From contig NZ_JANHKP010000008.1 of the NCBI RefSeq assembly GCF_024497955.1, forward strand, positions 1 to 64,000: 64,000 bases of DNA, read 5' to 3'. Both the position numbers and the translations under genes were made by a program. Source of the DNA: Streptomyces sp. C10-9-1 (GTDB lineage Bacteria; Actinomycetota; Actinomycetes; Streptomycetales; Streptomycetaceae). The notes below the pieces were generated by a model, which was given only the letters and a program-made list of their open reading frames with translations, made no database searches and was not told the DNA's origin. Positions 36,790 to 44,335 of this stretch are shown here, piece by piece. The first letter of the stretch is position 1; the number at the start of each line of letters is the position of its first letter.

Positions 36790-37190
36790 CGTGACCTGCC
36801 TCGACACCATCCGCGAGAAGCACCGACGGCACCCCTGCCGGTCGTCTCCCCGCTCCTGTGCCCCCTCCACGAGGACACGCCCGGTCCGAGCCCCCGTCCC
36901 GGCCGCGCTGGGCGAGGGGCGACCGGTGTTCCGGGCGCGGAGCGACCCTGCCGAGCGTGCCTCGGGCAAGCTCACCCTCTCCGTCATCCGCCGGGAACTT
37001 GCCCGGATCGTCGCCGGGCGGGCCGGGGCGGACCCGCGTCCGCACCTGCTGGACGGGAGGGAGCTGTACGGGCCCGCCGACGCCGGGGAGCTGCCGCTGC
37101 CGGACGGCCTGCACCCGGACGCGGCGACCCACCGGCTCATCGGGGAGCGCTTCGCCCCCCCCGGGCCCCTTCGCCCCGGGCGGTTCCTGA
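36790..37190 (+). pseudogene. Remnant of an SGNH/GDSL hydrolase
   Basis: Three fragments in two frames rebuild the C-terminal half of an SGNH hydrolase: TCLDTIREKH in one frame, then PLPVVSPLLCPLHEDTPGP (36832-36888) in another, then GKLTLSVIRRELARIV, LLDGRELYGPADAGELPL and the block V motif PDGLHPDAATHRLIGERF back in the first frame. The N-terminal half with the catalytic Ser is missing; the fragment begins where the nucleotidyltransferase gene starts. It is a decayed gene, not expressed as an enzyme. Confidence 0.72.
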
Positions 37191-37238
37191 CCGGCCGGAC
37201 CCCCCCGGCGCCGTGCGAAGCCGCCCCGGGCGGGCCGC

Positions 37239-37703
37239 TCAGACCAGCCGGACGGAGCCGCCGGAGACCGCGATCTGCTTCGGCGGCAGCGGCCGGGTCG
37301 CCGGACCCACCGCCACGGAGCCGTCCGCGACACGGAACCTGCTGCCGTGGCAGGGGCAGGCGATCAGCCCGTCGCTGACCGATGCGACCGTGCAGCCCTG
37401 GTGCGTGCAGATCGCCGAGAAGGCGCGGAACTCCCCCTCCTCCGGCTGGGTGACCACCACCTCCTGGTCCGCCAGGACGACTCCGCCCCCGACCGGCACC
37501 TCGGCGGCGGCGGTGAGTTCCTCGCCCGCCGGGGACGCCGGGGCGGAGCCCGAGGCGCCGTCGGAGGGTGTGGGGGAGGCGGGCGCCCCGGTGGGGGACG
37601 CGGTGGGCTCCGGGGTCCCGCCGTCCCCGTCCCCGCAGCCCGCCGTCAGCGAGACGGCGGCCGCCGCGCCCGCCGCCAGGACCGTTCTGCGCTGCGTGCC
37701 CAT
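37239..37703 (-). CDS. Rieske [2Fe-2S] Tat lipoprotein
   Basis: A 154-residue exported redox protein. The N-terminus has a twin-arginine motif (TQRRTVL), a hydrophobic stretch and a lipobox ending in TAGC (Cys near residue 23). A Ser/Thr/Pro/Ala linker leads to the Rieske domain (residues 65-154) with the cluster ligands CTHQGC and CPCHGSRF (two Cys and two His). It should sit on the outside of the membrane, carrying electrons to or from an unknown partner. No cytochrome b or oxygenase gene is adjacent. Confidence 0.93.
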   Translation of the reverse strand: MGTQRRTVLAAGAAAAVSLTAGCGDGDGGTPEPTASPTGAPASPTPSDGASGSAPASPAGEELTAAAEVPVGGGVVLADQEVVVTQPEEGEFRAFSAICTHQGCTVASVSDGLIACPCHGSRFRVADGSVAVGPATRPLPPKQIAVSGGSVRLV

Positions 37704-37930
37704 GCCGTGACTCCCTCGTGTCCGCCTGCACCGCCTCCGAGCATCCCCCGCCGCCGGCCGCCTCCGGCGCAGGCGCGCCAGAGGCGGCCCACCGCGCGGG
37801 CGGACCGCGGAACGGGCCCGGGGCGGGACCGGCAGGCGCGCGGGGCAGCCCGTACGCTGAGCGCGGGCCCGCCGCCCCCACCGACGGCACCACCCGCCCG
37901 CACCCGCCCGCATCCCTAGGACGCCCACCC

Positions 37931-39016
37931 GTGAGAACCGCGCTCGTCATCGGAACCGGACTGATCGGCACCTCGGCCGCGCTCGCCCTCGCGGGCCGCG
38001 GCGTCCGGGTCCACCTCGTCGACCACGACGCGGCACAGGCCCGCACCGCCGCCGCGCTCGGCGCCGGCACCGAGGAGGCGCCGGAGGGCCCCGTTGACCT
38101 GGCGGTGGTGGCCGTCCCGCCCGCCCGCACCGCCGCCGCGCTCGCCGAGGCGATGAAGGCCGGACGGGCCCGCGGCTACCTCGACGTCGCCAGCGTCAAG
38201 GGCGGTCCGCGCCGCGAGCTGGAGCGGCTCGGTGCCGACCTGTCCGCCTACATCGGCACGCACCCGATGTCCGGCAAGGAGACCTCGGGCCCCCTCGCCG
38301 CCACCGCCGACCTCTTCGAGGGGCGGCCCTGGGTGCTCACCCCGACCCCCGGCACGGACACCGAGGTGCTCAACCTCGCTCTGGAGCTGGTGGCCCTGTG
38401 CCGGGCCGTGCCGGTCGTCATGGACGCCGACGCCCACGACCGGGCCGTCGCCCTCGTCTCGCACACCCCGCAGCTGGTCTCCTCGCTGGTGGCCGCGCGC
38501 CTGGAGGCGGCCGACGACACCGCCGTCCGGCTCTGCGGCCAGGGCATCCGGGACGTCACCCGCATCGCGGCCTCCGACCCCCGGATGTGGGTCGACATCC
38601 TCGCCGCCAACCCCGGCCCGGTCGCCGACGTGCTCGCCGAGGTCGCCGCCGACCTGGACGAGACCGTGCGCGCGCTGCGCGCCCTGCACACCGGGGACGC
38701 GACCGAGCGCCCCGGAGCGGCCCGGGGCGTGGAGGACGTGCTGCGCCGCGGCAACGCCGGCCGCGCCCGGGTCCCCGGCAAGCACGGCGCCGCCCCGGCG
38801 GCGTACGAGACGGTCGCGGTGCTGATCAGCGACCAGCCCGGCGAGCTGGCGCGGATCTTCGCCGATGCCGGCCGGATCGGCGTGAACATCGAGGACGTCC
38901 GCATCGAGCACGCCACCGGGCAGCAGGCGGGCGTGGTGCAGCTGATGGTGGAACCCGCCGCGGCGCAGGTCCTCGGAGCCGCCCTGCGGGAGCGCGGCTG
39001 GGCTCTGCGCCCGTAG
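37931..39016 (+). CDS. tyrA: Prephenate dehydrogenase with ACT domain
   Basis: A 361-residue enzyme of tyrosine biosynthesis. The NAD(P)-binding motif is VIGTGLIGTSAALALA at the N-terminus; the catalytic region has YIGTHPMSGKETSGPLAAT and VSHTPQLVSSLVA (His). Residues about 295-361 are an ACT regulatory domain (YETVAVLISDQPGELARIF, VNIEDVRIEH), likely for feedback by tyrosine. GTG start at 37931. It leads the tyrA-cmk-plsC-der group found in many actinobacteria. Confidence 0.95.
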   Translation: MRTALVIGTGLIGTSAALALAGRGVRVHLVDHDAAQARTAAALGAGTEEAPEGPVDLAVVAVPPARTAAALAEAMKAGRARGYLDVASVKGGPRRELERLGADLSAYIGTHPMSGKETSGPLAATADLFEGRPWVLTPTPGTDTEVLNLALELVALCRAVPVVMDADAHDRAVALVSHTPQLVSSLVAARLEAADDTAVRLCGQGIRDVTRIAASDPRMWVDILAANPGPVADVLAEVAADLDETVRALRALHTGDATERPGAARGVEDVLRRGNAGRARVPGKHGAAPAAYETVAVLISDQPGELARIFADAGRIGVNIEDVRIEHATGQQAGVVQLMVEPAAAQVLGAALRERGWALRP

Positions 39017-39037
39017 CGCGCGGCGCCCCGCGCCGCC

Positions 39038-39064
39038 GCCCCCGGAGCCCCGGGCTCCGGGGGC
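39038..39064 (+). terminator. Hairpin after tyrA
   Basis: A compact inverted repeat (arms 39038-39050 and 39052-39064; about 11 paired bases and a small loop in practice) lies about 20 nt after tyrA and before cmk. It may reduce read-through. Confidence 0.55.
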
Positions 39065-39168
39065 CCGCTCCGCGTGCAGGAGGGACCTCCGGCACTCGGT
39101 AACCTTGTGCTGTGCCCTCGGCGGTCCCGCCGCCGATCCTCCCGCAGACCTGAAAGGTGTCCGACACC

Positions 39169-39870
39169 GTGGAATCCGTGATCGTCGCCATCGACGGCCC
39201 CTCCGGCACGGGCAAGTCGAGCACCTCGAAGGCCGTCGCCTCGGCCCTCGGGCTCAGCTACCTGGACACCGGCGCCCAGTACCGCGCCATCACCTGGTGG
39301 ATGCTGTCCAACGGTGTCGACACCGCCGACCCGCTCGCGATCGCGAGCGCCGCGGGCAAGCCCGTGATCGAGTCCGGCACCGACCCGGCCGCCCCCGCCA
39401 TCACCGTCGACGGTGTCGACGCCTCCGGGCCCATCCGCACCCAGGAGGTCACCTCCAAGGTCAGCGCCGTCAGCGCGGTGCCCGAGGTGCGGGAGGTCAT
39501 CACCGGGCTGCAGCGCTCCATCGCCGCGGCGGCCGCGCGGGGCATCGTCGTGGAGGGGCGGGACATCGGCACCACCGTGCTGCCCGACGCCGACCTGAAG
39601 ATCTTCCTCACCGCCTCGCCGGAGGCCCGCGCTGCCCGGCGCAGCGGCGAGATCAAGGGCTCGGACGTGGCCGCCACGCGCGCCGCGCTGGTCGCCCGGG
39701 ACGCGGCCGACTCCGGCCGCAAGACCTCCCCGCTGGCCAAGGCCGACGACGCGGTCGAGGTCGACACGACCGAGCTCACCCTCCAGCAGGTGGTGGAGCG
39801 CGTGGTGGCCCTGGTCGAGGAGCGCCGCGACGCGCTGCCGGGTGCCGGGGAGCGGACGGCCGCCCGGTGA
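39169..39870 (+). CDS. cmk: Cytidylate kinase
   Basis: A 233-residue (d)CMP kinase. The P-loop is AIDGPSGTGKSSTSKAVA at residues 7-20; the CMP-binding DTGAQYRAITWW and EGRDIGTTVLPDA motifs follow, with the lid RAARRSGE. GTG 39169 gives the usual family start; GTG 39157 would add four residues but leaves little space after the gaaagg (39152-39157). It overlaps plsC by 4 nt. Confidence 0.95.
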   Translation: MESVIVAIDGPSGTGKSSTSKAVASALGLSYLDTGAQYRAITWWMLSNGVDTADPLAIASAAGKPVIESGTDPAAPAITVDGVDASGPIRTQEVTSKVSAVSAVPEVREVITGLQRSIAAAAARGIVVEGRDIGTTVLPDADLKIFLTASPEARAARRSGEIKGSDVAATRAALVARDAADSGRKTSPLAKADDAVEVDTTELTLQQVVERVVALVEERRDALPGAGERTAAR

Positions 39871-40511
39871 CCGCTCCCTCCCTGAAGGGCGCGGCCGTCG
39901 GCAGACGGATCGGCATAGGGCTCATGCGGGGCCTGTGGCGCCCCCGCGTCCTGGGCGCCTGGCGCGTACCGGCCGAGGGGCCCATGATCCTCGCCGTCAA
40001 CCACGCGCACAACATCGACGGCCCGATGCTCATGGGCACCGCGCCGCGCCCCGTGCACTTCCTGATCAAGAAGGAGGCCTTCGTCGGGCCCCTGGGGCCT
40101 TTCCTGTCCGGTATCGGCCAGGTACCCGTGGACCGGACGGCGGCCGACCGCACGGCGATAGGCAGCGCCCTCGGCATCCTGGAGCGCGGCGGGGTCCTCG
40201 GGATCTTCCCCGAGGGCACCCGGGGCGAGGGCGACTTCGCCTCGCTGCGGGCCGGGCTGGCGTACTTCGCCGTCCGCAGCGGTGCCCCGATCGTGCCCGT
40301 CGCGGTGCTGGGCAGCACGGACCGCCGCGGCCGCCTGGTGCCGCAGCTCCCGCCGCTGCGCAGCCGCGTCGACCTCGTCTTCGGCGACCCCTTCGCCGCG
40401 GGCGACGGCAGCGGCCGCCGCACGCGCAGGGCGCTCGACGAGGCGACCGTGCGCATCCAGGAGCGCCTCACCTCCCACCTGGAAAACGCCAGGCGCCTGA
40501 CCGGGCGCTGA
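39867..40511 (+). CDS. 1-acyl-sn-glycerol-3-phosphate acyltransferase (PlsC family)
   Basis: A 214-residue acyltransferase of phospholipid synthesis. The H-x4-D motif is in [11 protein letters not shown], the second block is [10 protein letters not shown], and [10 protein letters not shown] follows. The start GTG overlaps the cmk stop. PlsC proteins act at the inner membrane face on lysophosphatidate. The cmk-plsC-der order is common in actinobacteria. Confidence 0.92.
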   Translation: MTAPSLKGAAVGRRIGIGLMRGLWRPRVLGAWRVPAEGPMILAVNHAHNIDGPMLMGTAPRPVHFLIKKEAFVGPLGPFLSGIGQVPVDRTAADRTAIGSALGILERGGVLGIFPEGTRGEGDFASLRAGLAYFAVRSGAPIVPVAVLGSTDRRGRLVPQLPPLRSRVDLVFGDPFAAGDGSGRRTRRALDEATVRIQERLTSHLENARRLTGR

Positions 40512-40575
40512 GCGAGACTTGACCCGAGTGACGGGCCGCCCGACGCGGCCTGGTGACGAACGAGGAACGGACTTC

Positions 40576-42024
40576 ATGAACGACCAGCACGACCACGGAG
40601 CACTCGGCGACGCCGAGTACGCGGAGTTCATGGAGCTCGCCGCGGAAGAGGGCTTCGACGCCGAGGACGTGGAGGGCGCGATCGAGGAGGCCGGCCACGG
40701 CCCGCTCCCCGTCCTCGCCATCGTCGGCCGCCCCAACGTCGGCAAGTCGACCCTGGTGAACCGCGTGATCGGCCGCCGCGAAGCGGTCGTGGAGGACCGG
40801 CCGGGCGTCACCCGCGACCGCGTCACCTACGAGGCCGAGTGGGCGGGCCGCCGCTTCAAGGTCGTCGACACCGGTGGCTGGGAGCAGGACGTCCTCGGCA
40901 TCGACGCCTCCGTCGCCGCGCAGGCCGAGTACGCCATCGAGGCCGCCGACGCGGTCGTCTTCGTCGTCGACGCCACCGTGGGGGCCACCGACACCGACGA
41001 GGCCGTCGTCAAGCTGCTGCGCCGTGCGGGCAAGCCCGTGGTGCTCTGCGCCAACAAGGTCGACGGGCCCAGCGGCGAGGCCGACGCCACCGCCCTGTGG
41101 TCCCTCGGCCTCGGTGAGCCGCACCCGGTCTCCGCGCTCCACGGCCGCGGCACCGGCGACATGCTCGACGCGGTCCTGGAGGCCCTGCCCGACGCCCCGG
41201 CGCAGACCTTCGGCACCCCCGTCGGCGGTCCGCGCCGCATCGCCCTGATCGGCCGCCCGAACGTCGGCAAGTCCTCGCTGCTCAACAAGGTCGCCCGCGA
41301 GGAGCGCGTGGTGGTCAACGAGCTCGCCGGCACCACCCGCGACCCGGTGGACGAGCTCATCGAACTCGGCGGGGTCACCTGGAAGTTCGTCGACACCGCG
41401 GGCATCCGCCGCCGGGTCCACCTCCAGGAGGGCGCCGACTACTACGCCTCGCTGCGCACCGCGGCCGCCGTCGAGAAGGCCGAGGTCGCCGTCGTCCTGA
41501 TCGACGCGGGCGAGAGCATCAGCGTGCAGGACCAGCGCATCATCACCATGGCAGTGGAGGCGGGCCGTGCCATGGTCATCGCCTACAACAAGTGGGACAC
41601 CCTCGACGAGGAGCGGCGCTACTACCTGGAGCGCGAGATCGAGACCGAGCTCGGCCAGGTCGCCTGGGCCCCCCGGGTCAACGTCTCGGCGCGCACCGGC
41701 CGCCACATGGAGAAGCTCGTCCCGGCCATCGAGACGGCCCTCGCCGGCTGGGAGACCCGCGTCCCCACCGGTCGGCTGAACTCCTTCCTCGGCGAGCTGG
41801 TCGCCGCCCACCCGCACCCGATCCGGGGCGGCAAGCAGCCCCGCATCCTCTTCGGAACGCAGGCGGGCACCAAGCCGCCCCGCTTCGTGCTCTTCGCCTC
41901 GGGCTTCCTGGAGCACGGCTACCGCCGCTTCGTGGAGCGCAGGCTGCGCGAGGAGTTCGGCTTCGAGGGCACGCCCCTGCACATCTCCGTCCGGGTGCGC
42001 GAGAAGCGCGGCCGCAAGAAGTGA
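40576..42024 (+). CDS. der: Ribosome biogenesis GTPase Der
   Basis: A 482-residue GTPase with two tandem G domains needed for 50S subunit assembly. G1 motifs are [16 protein letters not shown] (about residue 50) and [16 protein letters not shown] (about 225); DTGGWE and DTAGIRRRV are the G3 motifs; NKVD and NKWD the G4 motifs. A C-terminal KH-like domain ends in KRGRKK. Residues 1-40 are an acidic actinobacterial extension. ATG 40576 follows gaggaacg. Confidence 0.96.
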   Translation: MNDQHDHGALGDAEYAEFMELAAEEGFDAEDVEGAIEEAGHGPLPVLAIVGRPNVGKSTLVNRVIGRREAVVEDRPGVTRDRVTYEAEWAGRRFKVVDTGGWEQDVLGIDASVAAQAEYAIEAADAVVFVVDATVGATDTDEAVVKLLRRAGKPVVLCANKVDGPSGEADATALWSLGLGEPHPVSALHGRGTGDMLDAVLEALPDAPAQTFGTPVGGPRRIALIGRPNVGKSSLLNKVAREERVVVNELAGTTRDPVDELIELGGVTWKFVDTAGIRRRVHLQEGADYYASLRTAAAVEKAEVAVVLIDAGESISVQDQRIITMAVEAGRAMVIAYNKWDTLDEERRYYLEREIETELGQVAWAPRVNVSARTGRHMEKLVPAIETALAGWETRVPTGRLNSFLGELVAAHPHPIRGGKQPRILFGTQAGTKPPRFVLFASGFLEHGYRRFVERRLREEFGFEGTPLHISVRVREKRGRKK

Positions 42025-42042
42025 CGCGCTGACAGGTCGCAG

Positions 42043-42084
42043 CCCGGGTGCCCGGGACCGCCGCAGCGGTCCCGGGCACCCGGG
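42043..42084 (+). terminator. Strong hairpin terminator after der
   Basis: Nineteen-base perfect arms (42043-42061 and 42066-42084) and a 4-nt loop lie 18 nt after the der stop. It ends the tyrA-der group. No U-run. Confidence 0.85.
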
Positions 42085-42128
42085 CGAGGGCCGTCCCGCG
42101 CCCGGGCGCCGGGCGGGGCGCTGCCCGC

Positions 42129-42413
42129 TCACAGCCCCCGGCGGGGGGCGGGGGGCAGCGCGGCGGGCTGGTAGCCGCCCGGGGGCCGTACCACCTGGTG
42201 GTACGGCTGCCAGTGGCCCTGCTGGTGCCCCGGGCCGGTCGTCCCGGGCCGGGTGCTGTGCAGTCCGGTGGTTCCGAACGCCCGGAACCCGATGTGCTCC
42301 TCGCCGCTGCGGTCGCCCGGGAGCGTCTTGAAGGCTCTCAGGTACTCCGAGTAGAGCGCGTCGTAGATCGGCGTCGGCGACATGCCGGACGAACCGTCAC
42401 GGACGGGGCGCAT
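42129..42413 (-). CDS. Small conserved Streptomyces protein
   Basis: A 94-residue protein, convergent with der. It opens with MRPVRDGSSG followed by SPTPIYDALYSEYLRAFKTL and PGDRSGEE, a block I remember as conserved in Streptomyces genomes. The tail is Pro/Gln/His-rich. No domain is recognisable. The start is uncertain: ATG 42413 keeps the conserved MRPVRDGSSG; ATG 42383 is shorter, and the frame is open further upstream. No ribosome-binding site is clear. Function unknown. Confidence 0.65.
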   Translation of the reverse strand: MRPVRDGSSGMSPTPIYDALYSEYLRAFKTLPGDRSGEEHIGFRAFGTTGLHSTRPGTTGPGHQQGHWQPYHQVVRPPGGYQPAALPPAPRRGL

Positions 42414-42721
42414 CGAGGGGATCTGGCTCTGGTGCGGCTGGCGGGCTGGGTCGTATGTGTGCACGTACCTGCAACGACGGGACGGCCCTGCGGATGCGGT
42501 CGGCGCCCCGCCCTGTTCCCGTGGCATGGCAAAGCCCCAGGCCACCGCCGCGGAAGTCCGACGCGGCGGTAGGGGCCCGGGCGCACGGCGGCGGGCGGCA
42601 CCGGGAGGGAGGGGCCCCCGGCACCGCCCCGGATCGGGCTCCGCGCCCGCACCGCCGCGAGCGGGGCCGCCCCCGCGGGCGCCCGGCGCGGAGCGGACCG
42701 GCTCTCGCCGGTCCGGGGGCC

Positions 42722-43501
42722 TCAGGTACCGGCCAGCGGCATGGTCGCCGCCACCAGGCGCCCGTTCGCGGCCGCCTTCTCCAGGGCCTCGCGCAGCAGG
42801 TCCTCGCGCGGCTGCTGGCCGATCGAGCCCACCGGGGCCGCGAAGACCAGCACGTTCTGCGTCTTGTTGGCCGCCGTGCGCCAGCCGTCGGTGACCTGGA
42901 GCGGCTGGTGCGCCTGCCACCAGGCGACCGGGCTGCCTCCGCCCGCGGCGGGCTGGAGCACCGCGTGCAGCTGGCCCATGGCCACCAGCACGGACCAGCC
43001 CGGAAGCTGGGCCGGCACCTGGTTGACGTCCATGACGGGCTGGAAGCCGTGCTCGATGAGCAGCGGCAGGAAGTCGTCCCCGCCGTTGCCCGCGGTCCCC
43101 GGGCGGGCGATGGGTGCCGTGGGCTCGACGACGAGCGCCGGGTGCAGCTCCCCGCCGATCAGGACGAGGCCGCTGGTGACCCCGAGCACGGCCTGCTGCG
43201 GAGCGGCCCCCGGGATCTGCGGCTCCTCGCCGGTGATGGAACGGACGGCCCCCTGCAACTGGTCCTCGGCCACGTGGACGACCTGGGAGGGGATGCAGGT
43301 GGCGTGGGCGAACGCCAGGACGGCGGTCTCCTCGCCGACGAACAGCACCGTGCTGGTGCGCTCCTGCTCGGAGTCGCCCGGGGTGCGGCAGGAGGTGCAG
43401 TCGTAGCTGCCGGGTGCGTTGTGGCCGGCGAGCAGCCGCTCGGCCTCTTCGTCGCCGATCTCGGCACGTACGTCCTCGCTGACGTCGAGCATGCGCGGCA
43501 C
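42722..43501 (-). CDS. SseB-like conserved protein with an N-terminal CxxC
   Basis: A 259-residue soluble protein. It starts at GTG 43501 with GAGGAG 6 nt upstream. Residues 30-50 contain SYDCTSCRTPGDSEQE (CxxC, possible metal or redox site); the rest is alpha/beta. The C-terminal half (LPLLIEHGFQPVMDVNQVPA, LPGWSVLVAMGQLHAVLQP) resembles SseB-type domains. It is the kind of conserved actinobacterial protein that sits near der; role unknown. Confidence 0.68.
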   Translation of the reverse strand: MPRMLDVSEDVRAEIGDEEAERLLAGHNAPGSYDCTSCRTPGDSEQERTSTVLFVGEETAVLAFAHATCIPSQVVHVAEDQLQGAVRSITGEEPQIPGAAPQQAVLGVTSGLVLIGGELHPALVVEPTAPIARPGTAGNGGDDFLPLLIEHGFQPVMDVNQVPAQLPGWSVLVAMGQLHAVLQPAAGGGSPVAWWQAHQPLQVTDGWRTAANKTQNVLVFAAPVGSIGQQPREDLLREALEKAAANGRLVAATMPLAGT

Positions 43502-43669
43502 GGGGGGCTCCTCGGACTTGATCGGGTGCGCCGGGCGGGTCCCGGCTCGTAAAGGGTCAACGGGCGACGCACGGCGGGGGTCACGCGCCCGGGGGGAACG
43601 AAATCCGGGCGCGGCGGCCGCGCGGCCCGTGCCGCACCGCCGCCGTGCCGCCCCGACCGGGTGCGCCCC

Positions 43670-44335
43670 TCAGCGGACCTCTGCCGCCTCCCCGCGGAAC
43701 ACCACCGCCCCCCGGCGCAGCACCGCCACCACGACCGGGGGTCCCGTGTCCCGGGCCAGTGCGCCGGGCAGCCGCTGCTCGGCGAGAACCACGGCCGCTC
43801 CGGCGGCCGCCCGCTCGCCCAGCAGCCGGTACGTCGAGGCCGCCGCCCCGGGCGCCATGCCGACGACCGGTTCGTCGAGGAGCAGGACCCCGGCGGCCGA
43901 CAGCAGGGCCCGGCCCACCGCGAGCATCCGCCGCTCACCCCCCGACAGCGTGGCCGCGCGGCGGTCGAGCAGCCGCTCCAGGGCGGGGTAGGCCCGCAGG
44001 GCCGGGCCCTGGTCGGCGCCGGGGCGCACGAGCTCCAGGTTGTCGCGCACCGTCAGGCCGGCGTGCACCGCGGGCGCCTCCGGCACCAGCAGCACCCCGG
44101 CACGCGCCCGGCGGTGGGCGGCCAGCGCGGTCACGTCGCGGCCCCCCAGCAGCACGGTCCCCTCGGCGGGGCGCACGGTCCCCGCCAGCACCCGCAGCAG
44201 CGTGGTGCGCCCCGAGCCGTTGCGGCCGAGGAGCACCGTGACGGCACCGGAGGGGACCGTCAGGTCGACACCGTGCAGCGCCTCCAGGGGCCCGTAGCGG
44301 ACCCGCACGCCCAGCGCCCGCATGGCCGCCGTCAC
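43670..44335 (-). CDS. livF: Branched-chain-amino-acid-type ABC transporter ATPase (LivF)
   Basis: A 221-residue ABC ATPase. The signature is LSGGERRMLAVGRALL, Walker B is VLLLDEPVVGMAPG and the H-loop region is VVLAEQRLP, as in LivF. Walker A reads GRNGSGRTTLL with Arg43 in place of the invariant lysine. It starts at GTG 44335, overlapping the stop of the LivHMG fusion. The product would work with that fusion as the second nucleotide-binding subunit. Confidence 0.87.
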   Translation of the reverse strand: MTAAMRALGVRVRYGPLEALHGVDLTVPSGAVTVLLGRNGSGRTTLLRVLAGTVRPAEGTVLLGGRDVTALAAHRRARAGVLLVPEAPAVHAGLTVRDNLELVRPGADQGPALRAYPALERLLDRRAATLSGGERRMLAVGRALLSAAGVLLLDEPVVGMAPGAAASTYRLLGERAAAGAAVVLAEQRLPGALARDTGPPVVVAVLRRGAVVFRGEAAEVR

